Part shown: in pieces, positions 1 through 11,528 of the stretch | How the letters are laid out: the number at the start of each line of letters is the position of its first letter | How positions within the stretch are numbered: the first letter of the stretch is position 1 | Origin: Poronia punctata | Lineage: Eukaryota; Ascomycota; Sordariomycetes; Xylariales; Xylariaceae | Direction of reading: 5' to 3' | DNA length: 64,000 nt | Assembly: GCA_022579005.1 (NCBI GenBank) | Contig: MU401455.1 | Coordinates: 124,001-188,000, forward strand | Translations under genes and position numbers: made by a program | Notes under the pieces: generated by a model | Seen by the model: only the letters and a program-made list of their open reading frames with translations | What the model was told of the DNA's origin: nothing | Databases searched by the model: none

Positions 1-3000
1 CTTTAGAACCCTGCCCACTGTCGACCCCGTTCTGATGGGCGGCGTATCCGTTGGTGTTATAAAAGCCTCCGGTGGGACCTCTAATACCGTAGTCCAGAAC
101 CCGTACGTCTCGACCAGCAATGATTTGGCGCAATCGCCCATTCTCGGCGTTGCGGACTTCGACGTAGTCGTCGTTGAATAGAAGAAGGTGCTCTCCATAC
201 ATCGTTGCGCCCTTGGCCTTCTTTTGCTTCCCCGAGTACTCCATAATGACACTACGACTTACGTCGCCATGCTTGTCGATATAGACGGCACAATCCTCGT
301 ACGCGAGAATGTACTCTTGATCGTTCAGGCGGAACATTCCCAGAGGCCTCTGGTCCCTCACCCGGCTCGCGATGTTGGCAATAGCGGGTTGCCTAGTATC
401 CGGTATCGACATGGGAACCTTCTTGTCCAGCGTCATGAGCTCGAACCCCTTTGCAGTCGCGATGGCTATGTATGACTGGAAAATGTTGAGCGAGTAGCAT
501 TCAACTGGGAAGAAGAAGTCGTCGTAATCTCTGAACGTTTCGGTACCACCGTGGCCCATCCGACGAGATCCGCCAAAGAGACGGGATTTCTTTTCCGTCG
601 CCTTTTGATAAACGGGCTCGAGCACCTTGAAAGTGCTGTGCAGATTCTCCTTCTTCTTGTAGAAAACCAGCATACGGTCCTTCATACGAGCCGTTGCGAA
701 GAATGCTACGTCCTTTGCGAGTCTCTGCGGCGAACGACGTGGATTGTCGCCCGACGGGGCCGGGAAGTGTGAGGGTGGAGACACGACGTCGAGGGGATAA
801 GAAATGAGATTCCGATCCGAAAGCACTAGGACAACGGAAAATTCCTCGAGCACGGCAATCTGCGTGACGCGGGCCGTCGAGACCGTCTATTGTCATGTCA
901 ATACCATGAACTCCAAAAACAAATAGGCTGGTGATCCTTACCTTGGTCCAACCCCTCTGATCACTAGCCTCAGCTACACAAACGCCGACGTCGGTACCCA
1001 CGGCCACCATGTTTCTGCCAAAGGCGGAGAACCCGGTTGCACAATATACAGCCGCGCGCGATATGGGTGGAGGCCCTCTACCGGGACCAAACGTCGCCTC
1101 TACCTCCCGTATAGCTCTGTCCAGGGGCGTCCCGCGGATATGAACGCCGCCCATATACTTGCCAACACCCGATAAAGAGTCGTAAGCAAAGGCACTGTCA
1201 GCCATGACACGGAGCTTGAACGGTTCCGCATTTTGAGCATGGAGAGCCTTGGCATGGCGCGTCTTGGCCTCGACGATCCTGTCACACCAGTCCTGACGTG
1301 ATTGTGCAGACGTAGCAAAGAGGGTGTACACCTCATGACCAAGGTGTTTGACCCGGAAGGGGTATAGAATCTTGCCTTCATTTTCGTTAGTCGGCGCAGG
1401 TCCAAGCCTGTTCATACCAGAGCCGGTAGACGAGCTCGTAGCCGTATGTTCTAGGCCAGGTCGCTCGCCATTATTTGAACTAATCTTGTTGAGCTTAATG
1501 TCTGACCCTGGGTTCGCAGAGCGAGTCAATGGAGTGGCAAGGCCTTTCTGCTTGGCTATAGGGTCATCTTGACTACTCTCCAGGAAAAGTAGAGGCATAG
1601 GAATCGGCTGGGGCGAGAATTAGCGAGCTCTAGCGATTCGATCCAGGGGGGGGGGGGGGCGGGACTTACCTCTTTGGAGACGTCATATTTCTTATCCTGC
1701 CTGGCGTCGCGTGATAGGACGAGCTTCGAAAGAATAAGGTAATGATCGAAGAGCAGGGCGTGGGTATCGACCCATCGTACGCCCTTGGAGCCCATTCGTT
1801 GCAGGTCGCCTTCAAGAATCAGCTCTCTTCCTAGGTGATGCAAGTTCAAGTCGGCATGGAAACCGGGCCGCAATACAAGCATCTGATCCAACTCGATCAT
1901 GGCGACCTTCTTATTGTTCTCGTCAACCTTGGCATTGCACTCGTGCGCCACGGCCTTGATCTCTTCAACGGCCTTCAGCATATTAGTCTTCTCCTCGCTA
2001 TCCTGCGTCATAAACTTCAGAACACTCTCCAATAGGAGCGGATACCGCTGAAGGCGAGTGATTGGGGCTTTGAAATACGTGTCGTAGTCTAGACGTTTCG
2101 ACCGCGGATCGTTCTGACACCGGACCAGAAATTGTCGAAACATGACATTTCGTTCCGACTCTCTCCGCAGCAGAAAGTCGGCGTAAGGCAGGGACGCGGC
2201 GTACTCGATATATGCCGTTCGGGCCTTGCGAACCCACTCCCGGAATATGTCGCTGAGCCCCGAAAGCCACGGACCTTGTTCTTTCTGTCGATATTTCATC
2301 TGGGCCAATAGATGGTCCTTGTTGACCCGCTGTACAGCTTCGACCTTGCCGAAAACGGCGCTCACAAACTTATCCATCCTGGATTCCGCGATGACCCTCG
2401 GCTGTGTGGCTAATAGCTGGTCTCTGTATATAAACCTCACTACTGCAAGACGATCCATGTACGCCTCCTCCGAAGTGATGCACTCGTGTAGTACGTTTTG
2501 CCTTTTGACTTCGTTCTTTTGTTTCGAGTCGATGACTTCTTTCGTCACTTGGTAGAATTCCTGCCATTCAAGTGTCTTGGTGCCATCTAGCATAAGCTCG
2601 TCGAGATTCGCCTTCTTGAGCGTCCGCATGCAGTGGAGGGAATAACAGCGGCCACCCATATCCCGAGAACCCTCCAGGGCGTCGTTCTCATGCAGCTTGG
2701 GGGCGTAACACCCAACCCCCGTCAACTGACAGAGCACTCCCGAGATTGAACCGTGGCCAAATTTTAGCCATTCTTCCTCCGGGACCAGGATTCCCGCTCG
2801 CAGTAGGGTTTCAACGACTTGCGCGCTAAGCGTTTCGGCATCGGCAACGTTCATCGTAGGAATTTTAAGACAAAACAGCCTCACCAGTCCGTCTTCGACG
2901 TTATTGCGCTTGAGATCGGGCTCGCCTTCTGCCATCTCTCGGATCCATTTAGCAATCCCACTGAGTGCCCATGGTTCCGTACATGACTGAACATCGACAG

Positions 3001-5260
3001 CCGTAAGCTTCTCGGGCTGAAACTTTCGTCGCCGTCCACTAGGCAACGTTATGACGTCATAATTAACCGATGAAGGCGTGCCGGTTTCATAGCCTTCATA
3101 CGGCATTCCTTGCTGTACTGCTAGCTGTTGTTGCTGTCTCATATGTCTCATTCTCGCATTACGCTCCTCGGCAGCGTCGGTTTTGGACCTACCGGGCGGT
3201 TGAACCAGAGGCGACGTACTGTGGCTAGACAATGAAATCGATCGTTCGACTTGCAATTGTTGCGCGTTTTGCCCATATTGAGCATCCACGCTTGTGTACG
3301 CCCGCGAATCAGCACTAAGAGAATAATTCTGGGGTTGGCCGGGCCGGACAGGGGACTGCACAGACAGCAGTGAACCGCTGTCCGATCCAGCAGGTATAGC
3401 TGGCAGAGGCCGGTTTCCGATTCCCGGATGATAGAACATATCAGGATAATCTTCCCTGGGGGGTGAATCGGTCCCGCTCTGTCTCGAATGGAGCGACACT
3501 CGCTCGTCACCCTCGTCAAAGCTCAGGCGGTGGACTCTTGGAGAGTGAAGGCCTCCGGTTCCTCCGTAGTCGACATCTGCTTGCTCAAAAGCAGGGTACT
3601 GTGCACTATCGTGGCTCCTCTGGGAAGCGTGATTTCGCTGGATAACCTGTGCGTCAGGCGTCACTGTTTCAGAACCAGGAGCAGAGCCCGTGTTGTTGTC
3701 ATAGTTGACGTGGCCGGGGTACCCGCCACCCGCAAGGCCCAAATCCATCCCGGGATAATCGCTATTATCGCCTGGCTCCTCCTTGTGGCTCGTGAGAGTT
3801 GGCTGCATGGCGACGTCTGGTTGACTGAATATGGGGAAATGAACGCTACCGACGGCGTTATAACGTTCATCTGCCTCCGCTTGCCGTAATGCCCAAACGC
3901 CTGCCGCGCCTTCAGGGTCGCTCTCGTCATCTTCAGGAATGGCGTCGGGATTCCTTGACCAAGTCGTATTTACAGTCGAGGCATTCGAGGAGAAACGGCT
4001 AACGCCGGAAGAGTCTTCCAGACTATTTGTTCTAGTTGCAGTTAAAGGGTAGCTTGCACTTGAGTCGAGACGATGAAGGTTCTGCGAGTTGCCCTGGGGA
4101 TATATCCCGTTGTGCTCATCGTGTCCGCCATGCTGGTCATTGATACCAACCCCCCTGAACTCAGCCACGATACCCTGGATGAGCTCGTCTTGGTTAAGAC
4201 CCCCTTGGGGATAATCAGACCGGCCATTGCCATTAGATCTATTGGTACCATAAGCGGCATCATCAGCAGGCCTACGTGGTAAAGGCGCATTGGTTGGATG
4301 ACGTCCTAGCCGAGGCGACCCCTCTGGTGAATGGACGGGCGAAGGTGTCGAGTTTGAGTCAGAAGAAAGCCAGCTTGGGCCGACAGGGATATGCGATGTC
4401 GATGTGGGATACGGCGCTTGTGAATTAGAAGGGTACGAGGGTGTGGCAGAGCTCCTGCCATTCCCCCAATATGATGCCGTGTGAAACTGAGTTGGTTCAT
4501 ACGTGCCTGCATAGGGCGCAGTTGTACCACTATTGTTATTTAACCCAAAGCCAGTAGGCGTCGGCGTCTGCTCGTAGCCTGCGTATGTAGTCGGCGGGGA
4601 ATGCATCGGCATGGTCTGAGGCGTGCCCTGACTCGACTGGCTCGCGTACGTCGGCTGTGGCTGGAAGTAGTTTGACTGGGTCGAAGGTGAGTTCAGCGGT
4701 GGGCTGTTGTAGTTGTTGCTGTAGCCTGCGTATGAGGCCTGGCGCTGGGGACCTGTCGAATTAGAATAAGCGGCAGGATTGTAAGGCGCATGCGAAAATC
4801 CCCCATTTGTCGTAGTCGGGCTATATGGAGTGCCTGTTGTGTCTGGCTGACCCCAGCGATTGGCGGGGGGATGGTTTTGGGGCAAGCTTGTCGACTGTGA
4901 ACGAGCAAAAGCCTGCGGGTTATATGTTGAAGGGGTCGGCGGCGTCTGGGTTTGGTATGTTTGCGGATACCCAGCCATGGCCGGGCTTAAGTTGCCATAG
5001 GGAGTCCTATTAGCGTCGGTAGTTGGACTCTGCATGAGAAACAGTTCGTCATCGGCTCCGAGTCCCCTCGCAGACGTATTCAGCGTCGGATGGTGCGGCG
5101 CGCGAGGCGGCGCGGAGAATCCCCTAGTTTCGTCGCCATTGTTGAAACTTGGACTTCGTACTGGGTAGGTCGACTGGTCCTGTGACTGCTGGCTCGAAGT
5201 CGGGTATTGCACTGGAGGGACATGGCCGTATCGGCGTTGGTCGTCCCCACGAAAAGACAT
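1..5260 (-). CDS. ROM2: Rho1 guanine-nucleotide exchange factor, ROM2-like (3' end beyond window)
   Basis: Predicted GDP/GTP exchange factor for Rho1 in the cell-wall-integrity pathway at the plasma membrane. Three exons are visible: 5260-1670, 1607-942 and 886 to the left edge, where the frame is still open. Residues 1 to about 700 are disordered and rich in S, P, Q, Y and N. A DEP-like domain follows at about 745-870. The DH/RhoGEF domain (about 920-1120) includes the signature FKAPITRLQRYPLLLESVLK. A PH domain begins near 1130 and continues into exon 2. Exon 3 reads as a CNH domain, truncated by the window edge. The start at 5260 (MSFRGDD) opens the longest frame and has the N-terminus I expect for this family. 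Both introns have GTAAG donors and leave the frame in phase 0. The order DEP-DH-PH-CNH separates Rom2 from other fungal RhoGEFs. Family assignment is firm; the C-terminus is not seen. Confidence 0.93.
1608..1669 (-). repeat. Intron 1 of ROM2-like gene with a 14-nt G/C homopolymer
   Basis: This 62-nt intron has a GTAAGT donor at 1669-1664 and a CAG acceptor ending at 1608. On the + strand positions 1646-1659 are an unbroken run of 14 G, so the intron RNA carries a C14 tract about 10 nt after the donor. Removing it joins two open frames in phase 0 inside the PH domain. Confidence 0.75.
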
Positions 5261-6423
5261 CGCGGTGGTTTATTCGCAAGGGGGCGGTTTCGGAAACGAC
5301 GAGTATGAGACGCTTGTCCCGGGCGATCTAAGATGCCGAGATAGAAGCCAGGAATGGGATCACATTGATGACCGACGGAAAACCAAAAACAGTACTCGTT
5401 AAGCCCCTCTGAAGGTAGTGGACCAGTGCAAAACCAGAACCACTAGTAAGCCTGTAAATGCCGATGAATATCGACTATATAGAGAACGAGGTCGACTTCG
5501 CGATATTTGATGCAATCAGGGTGTCGGGAAAGCAGGGAGTCGGCCGAAAATGATTACGTTAATGACTAAAATCAGACGGTGATCGGATTACGAGCGTCGG
5601 CACCTTCTCCCAAGTCAGCCTATACTCTCCATTCATACACTCAAAAGTGGAGGTAGTAAGTACTACTCTAATTCAAAATCAGGCGTGTAGGCAAATAAAT
5701 AACACTGAAGGGCCATACTTTGCAAGCGATACAGCTACAAAGTTATAGCTTGTAGACTAGGCAAAGAGAAAGAACGCACTAATTAGAGTAGGTCAAGCGG
5801 GATCCCAAGATGTTGCAATAGGTAGGCTCAAGACGCCGTTGAGTGACAGGGTCGTAGTAAGATCAAGTGGGAGGGTATCGTGCTGAAACAACCGGTATGA
5901 AGCACATGACTGTCTACTGCCGTTGTATGCTTTCGATGTGTCGATGTGTCGATGTAATATGCCTGTATATAATTAAGTCGATGTTGACAAAAGATATTTG
6001 GTTCAGTCTCCCATACAGCGCATACACATCAAATGATCGGGCAGAAGGAGATTGGGTATAGGTAGCTCAGGTGTGGAGGAAAGATGTGAAGGCAGAGCAG
6101 GGCAGAGGTCAAGATAACACAGGTACCTAGGTCTAGTATGTGTACGAATTAAGAGGGGACAGGCATCTCTCACCCTGTTCTCCATGTTTCATTGGGATGG
6201 ATGAGTGGTGTTGGCTTTAGGTACTGGGTCGCCTATCTGTGCTAACCCAATGGAGCCCCTAGAAGTACAAACTTGCTATGTACCTACAGTAGGTAGGTAC
6301 AAACTACCTGCATTCCAGACATGTTCAATACTTGTACGCACCGGCTTTTTCTGTTGTTTGGTCGCATGTTTTAGCTTTTAGCTCCTACAATGTATAGTAC
6401 CTACTAGGTAGCTTAGTCTACTT

Positions 6424-6470
6424 ACTTGTAGAATGTAATACAGCAGTTCTAAATGAAGCATTCTACAAGT
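6424..6470. repeat. Perfect 12-bp inverted repeat, 23-nt loop
   Basis: ACTTGTAGAATG at 6424-6435 is exactly complementary to CATTCTACAAGT at 6459-6470, with 23 nt between. It lies in an AT-rich intergenic stretch. It could be a hairpin, a regulatory site or the remnant of a small inverted-repeat element; no target-site duplication was found. Confidence 0.5.
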
Positions 6471-8035
6471 TGGTAGAGCTAAAGTATAAACCAGATTTTG
6501 GATTCACAAGAATGCTTGTACAAGTTCCAGTTGAGGCCAACAACAACTTGAAGAACAAGCTGGAGAACCCAGCCCTACACGTACAAACTAAACAACTCAG
6601 CCGCAAACGCTCATGCCAATCTTGTGGCTGAGCCACTCAGCCTGTGACACCACAGGAGTGATTTGCATATGAACATACAGTACAAAACGAAACTTTTAAA
6701 CAGTAGTAGGTACCTAGGTGATCTATCAGTATATGTGAAATACCAGTCCACTTACTTGTATGATTGATAATTATAACTACAACTTGGACTTGTTGAGAAT
6801 CATATCCTGAGGCTTTCTAGAGAGTACACGTGGTAATCAACTACTTCTAACCAGAGTGCCGAGATTAGCAGCAAAGCAACAGTCTCCCCGAGTTCAAGGT
6901 TTACCCAGTAGTATGATTGTATCCAAACAATAATTACCTATTACAACATCCCTAGAATGTGCACAATACCTACCTAAGTGTCTACTTCTTCTGACGTGAT
7001 GTCTTTTCTAACAAAGGTATTAGATTGGCGCTCTTGATAAATATTTTAAAGTTTAGTTTACAACAGTAGATCAGCAGTTATTAATAGATAGATCTTTTAA
7101 ATGTAATTAATCCCGACTACACGTGGTCTGCACGATTTGGCGCAGAATATTTTGGCCTAGCCAAAGGCTGGGCCCTCTTATTAAAAGACCGGTTTGCTTT
7201 ACTCCCTATTAGCTATAGTAGTAGTAGGTTAGGTTGCAATTCTTTATAAAAGGTTGGCTGAACAGAATCAGGGTTTAGTAGGCATTACAGCAAGAATAGC
7301 CACGGTTGTCTACCTAGGAAGTAGCATCGTAACCAACATGACTACTGTTACCAAAATTTATCGTGCTATCTATACCCTTATGTAACATGTATATCTTATT
7401 GTCTCTGGCTCTAGGGGTAACTGGTTATTATAGCATAGTCTCAGTTGTCATTACTATATGTTCTCTATACTATAAGTTAGCTCATCATCGGGGTTAGGGA
7501 AATACATAGTCTGGTATGAAAATGTGCATCATGTTAGGTAGTTGATACACTCCAATTCTATGATATGGCCATATTACACGTAGATTTGTAACGTGCTAGA
7601 GTTGGTATCATCAAAGGCCTAACCTGGTTTGCATATGTGATAGGAGAGCTATTAGGTAAGGGGTAAGGTATCGGGGGGGGAATTCAGCTCTTGATGTAGA
7701 AGGATGGAACACCACCAGATACTACAGTGGTATTAGATTTGGGGCTCCAGGACTCTGGTGTCTGGATAATCTTTGAAGCTTCCGGGTGCGGATTGACGAT
7801 TGAACAGCCTTGAGGAGAATGTAGGTCGGTAAGCTCATGTCCCTAGATAGGTGCACTGCCAAGGCACCTGCCAGTTTACTCCGTATCAGATTTGGTTTGT
7901 CCGAGAACCGACAACCCACAGTCAACGCCCACCAAGATGATATCATCTGTAGCGTTTATTGGAAGCCCGCATGCACTTCCGAACTACCTACATGTAATGA
8001 CGAAAGCGATCTACCTACTAAGGTACTGTTTAGAT

Positions 8036-8052
8036 ACGTACTTCAAGTACGT
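8036..8052. repeat. Compact palindrome upstream of SOD1
   Basis: ACGTACTT at 8036-8043 and AAGTACGT at 8045-8052 are perfect reverse complements separated by one base. The site lies about 630 bp upstream of the SOD1 start. The geometry suits a dimeric DNA-binding protein, but similar ACGTAC words are common in this genome's intergenic DNA. Confidence 0.4.
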
Positions 8053-8556
8053 GTACCGGTATCTTTAATCTTCCTAAACCTATCTCGAGTCTCAGGACCC
8101 CCCTCGCAGCAAAAGCACACTGTAGTCTGCAACTACGTCAGTAAGTTCTGTAACATGCAAAGCTGGTAGCTGCATTCCAAAACAATAAATGTAGGGCCGA
8201 GGGCCCTGGAACTACCTAGATCAAGCCTAGTGTGCCTCAGTAGCAAAAGTATGTCTATACAAAGTTGGACTTGCAACGGGCAGTTGTATGAGGCATGTAT
8301 AAGCCTGCCGAGGTAGTGATTCCATTCAATTCCTTTATTTTGGTTATTGGTAAGTTATGCATGTCGGTACTTTACCGGATTAAGTAGCCCCCAGCTATGC
8401 GGCTTAGGTGAGTATTCCGGTAGATAGAACATCAAAGCACAGAATAGCATCAAGGCCGAGCAACGGACGGGTTCTAGGGTAGGGTGAATGTCAGCACCCC
8501 TCCTTCCGAGTGGATTGCCTCAGTGGTACAAATTTGTACACAAGCTCTCTTTATCC

Positions 8557-8567
8557 CCCCTCCCCCT
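8557..8567 (+). promoter_or_regulatory. Possible stress-response (CCCCT) pair upstream of SOD1
   Basis: Two CCCCT pentamers at 8557-8561 and 8563-8567 lie about 115 bp before the SOD1 ATG. CCCCT/AGGGG is the core of the fungal stress response element bound by Msn2/Msn4/Seb1-type factors. The stretch is also simply pyrimidine-rich, as many fungal promoters are, so this is only suggestive. Confidence 0.25.
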
Positions 8568-8679
8568 CCTCATCCTCAAAACTCGATTGTCTTGAACTTC
8601 AACTTATCCAATTCAATACAAGAAACAACACAAATTCATATCCAGTTCATTAGTAATTCTACCGTAGAACTTAGTCAAA

Positions 8680-9692
8680 ATGGTCAAGGCTGGTAAGTTT
8701 ATTTACCCCTCAAATAAGATTTCCTTGTTCCCTGTCATTCCCGGATACCAGTAGGTTGGATGAGCACGATTGCGCACTTTTATCCGTAGCGGCAAGCCAT
8801 GCAAGATCCAACCATAGCGGTTGCAGACATTGTCAGGACCCTGATGGTACACAACCATGGCACAAGGCACAGATGAAAGCAGCGGCAGCTAGAACAAAAT
8901 GGCTAGTTCCGAGCTGTCTCTGGCCATCAGGGTTACTAGGTATCTTGACTCGGTCGGCCTGTCGGACCTTGTTATTGTTCTGTCGACATGCTTGACTTGT
9001 CAGCCCTACGTCTCCTAATAATTACTTTGAGAATCCTGCTGATGAAGTCACACCTAAATAGTTGCTGTCCTCCGTGGTGACTCCAAGGTCACCGGTACCG
9101 TCACTTTCGAGCAGAACTCGGAGTCGGAACCCACCACCATCTCGTGGGACATCACTGGCCACGACGCCAATGCAAAGCGTGGATTCCATATCCATACCTT
9201 TGGCGACAACACCAACGGCTGCACCTCTGCCGGTCCCCATTGTAGGTCCCTCCCATGGAAAAGCTACAACAACACAAATAATTCATGATATTGACCACTC
9301 ATAGTCAACCCCCATGGAACGACCCACGGTGATCGAACAGCTTCGGCCCGACACGTCGGTGACCTGGGCAACCTTGAGACTGATGCCCAGGGCAATGCCA
9401 AGGGATCTGTCCAGGATAGCCTAGTCAAACTTATTGGGCCTGAGAGCATCATCGGCGTAAGCTCGCCCTTATATACACTCAATTGGTATTGGTTGCATAT
9501 GCTCACACTGTTAATCTGTAGCGGACCGTTGTTACTCATGCCGGCACCGATGATCTCGGCAAAGGTGACAACGAGGAGTCTCTAAAGACTGGCAATGCCG
9601 GCGCTCGTCCTGCCTGCGGTATGTCTTGAGAAAACACTAAGCATATAAGAGATTTCTAACGTGTAGCAGGTGTTATTGGCATTGCCAACTAG
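8680..9692 (+). CDS. SOD1: Cu/Zn superoxide dismutase
   Basis: Cytosolic Cu/Zn superoxide dismutase, converting superoxide to oxygen and hydrogen peroxide. Five exons: 8680-8692, 9062-9241, 9305-9456, 9522-9618 and 9670-9692, giving 154 aa, the usual length for fungal SOD1. All metal ligands are present (Met1 numbering): His47, His49, His64 and His121 for copper; His64, His72, His81 and Asp84 for zinc. The disulfide pair Cys58-Cys147 and active-site Arg144 are also kept. Signature blocks [17 protein letters not shown] and [16 protein letters not shown] are visible. The residue after the second copper His is Thr (HIHTFG), where Glu or Gln is usual. The first exon codes only about four residues and is followed by a long 369-nt intron, so ORF scanning alone misses this gene. 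No signal or mitochondrial presequence is seen. Confidence 0.95.
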
Positions 9693-11528
9693 ACTAGTGA
9701 TTGGGGGTTGAACAACAACCTTTGGACATATGATTTAGGCCAAAGGGCTTTTTGCTCAGCGATGGCTGGTCATGTAACTCGGCTTGATCCTTGCAAGGAA
9801 ATAGCTTACTTAATGTATATGTTGCAAAAAGCAAAAGCCAGAACTACTTGTACACGTTTGCGTGATGAAGGTTTGCCTCTTATCTGCCTACTGCATGTGA
9901 TAATCTTGCAAGAATAAACCTACCAAGCTTTCACAGATAATGTGACAATAAACATAGTATAGATTTACCGTTCAAACAAAAACCTACTTGACAGTTTGGT
10001 CTGTAGTAGAGTATTCAGATATATCTGACAAGAGGAGTAACGGCCAAGTCATTTAGATTATATTCGTATGCATGTTTGTAATTCTAATTAAACTTACACA
10101 AAGTTGTATCCCATTTCTCAAGAATAAACAACCCCGCACCAGCCAATGATGCCATCAACCCTTGACCCCGCCCTCAGGCATGTTGGATTACCTAAGGTTA
10201 TACTCCACAAGTGTCCCTTTGTAATTACATGGTCTTGTACTTACCGCAGCTTCACATGTACACAAAGCTCTTTTCAAGCTCTTTCAAATATGCCTACATG
10301 CGCATATGGACTGCTTCCATGTAATGTCCGTAGGTATTTACACATGTTTAAATGAGTACTTATAATTCCCACCCACCGAGCCTCTTTCATTACGTGTATT
10401 TTACCAGGTACCTGCCTGCCCAACCTCAACAGTTGCGTTCCTGATTAGCAACTGGTTGACACTGTCAACTGGGTATGTACCCACCTATGGAAGTAAGGTA
10501 GGTGGTTCCCCTAAGACTTCTAAGGTTCCCCAGCCGCCCAGTTTACCAAAGTCACCAATACTTTTTGGGATATCTCCACACAAATTTGGCGCAAGATGGC
10601 AAAATAGAAACTAGTACATAATAACATATACTTGTAAAAGCTCCCTGGTATAATCCCCCTTTTCTTGTTAAGAGTATTCAAACTTTAGAAGAAATCAACG
10701 TCTATAGTCATAATTCCTTCTTTCTATACCTGGTCGCCGTTGTACATAGAACTGCGGCTTCCCTGCACGACTTCCGGTAAGTACACCACTATCCTTGCCA
10801 GTTATACTACACTGCTTCTGAGTGAGACGGGTTGTCATATCAGTGGCAAGGCTCTCAACAGAAGCAAGGTTCCCTTGAGTACGAGTATTGCTTGATGGAC
10901 GTTCAACGTTCAAATCATCCCTCCAATAACTTTTCCCTGGCCGTCTCGAAGTGGCATCTCCCACTGCCCATTATAAAGAGCATACATTGGCCCTTCACCC
11001 TGCACTGTGCAGAGATTCGTGTCTTGACGGTTACATACTCGTTTAATAGACTGAAGCTCAACAAAAACCTTATCCGGCAACACTCAGTTTGCCGGGCCTG
11101 GTCAAAGCTTAAAATATCCTCTACTCCTGCATTCAATCCAAGCTTCACAGCTGGTATAATTACATGCTAGTACCCTGCTTCTAGGTACCTAGTCTCCACA
11201 ACCCCTTTCCCCAGTGCCACCTGTCTTCTACATAGGACTTGTACCTGAAGATAAATAGTTGGCCCGCAGCCTCATTTTGGCCCCACCTCTTCGATTTTGA
11301 AGCAACTTAACCTACCACATATCAAGTCGTGTCGGCCCAGGCTTTTGCTGCCTCTTAAAGGGTCTTTGATTTTCATTTAAAAGCTGGAGCTTTTATTCCC
11401 ATTCTGCTAAACTTGCTTTTAATCACTGAAACCCAGAATACTTTACCTAGTCCAAGTCCTCATCACTGATTCGCCAAGCAGGTATTAGTCAGGCTTTATC
11501 CCCACCGTTCTCGTCTACTATTAGCATA
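9693..11528. other. 1.8 kb intergenic region SOD1-SND1
   Basis: AT-rich sequence with short ORFs only. It carries the SOD1 3' region and the SND1 promoter and leader. A CTAGGTACCTAG palindrome occurs at about 11181-11193. I see no gene or structured RNA. Confidence 0.6.

Larger units (their letters stand above)
5261..8679. other. 3.4 kb intergenic region between divergent ROM2 and SOD1
   Basis: AT-rich, with stop codons throughout; the few ORFs of 60-110 codons have no protein-like composition. It must hold both divergent promoters. Visible items are repeated TAGGTACCTA-type words (for example 6121-6132 and 6709-6719), a 12-bp inverted repeat (6424-6470), a compact palindrome (8036-8052) and a G8 run near 7673. 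No transposase or reverse-transcriptase fragment was recognised. An old mutated repeat cannot be excluded without a repeat search. Confidence 0.6.

Noticed and set aside
7100..7300. AT-rich stretch suspected to be a RIP-mutated transposon relic
   Set aside because: No recognisable transposase remnant by eye; needs a RIP index and repeat search before it can be claimed.
7837..8169. 110-codon plus-strand ORF in the ROM2-SOD1 spacer
   Set aside because: No domain, signal or splice-linked exon; composition like surrounding intergenic DNA.
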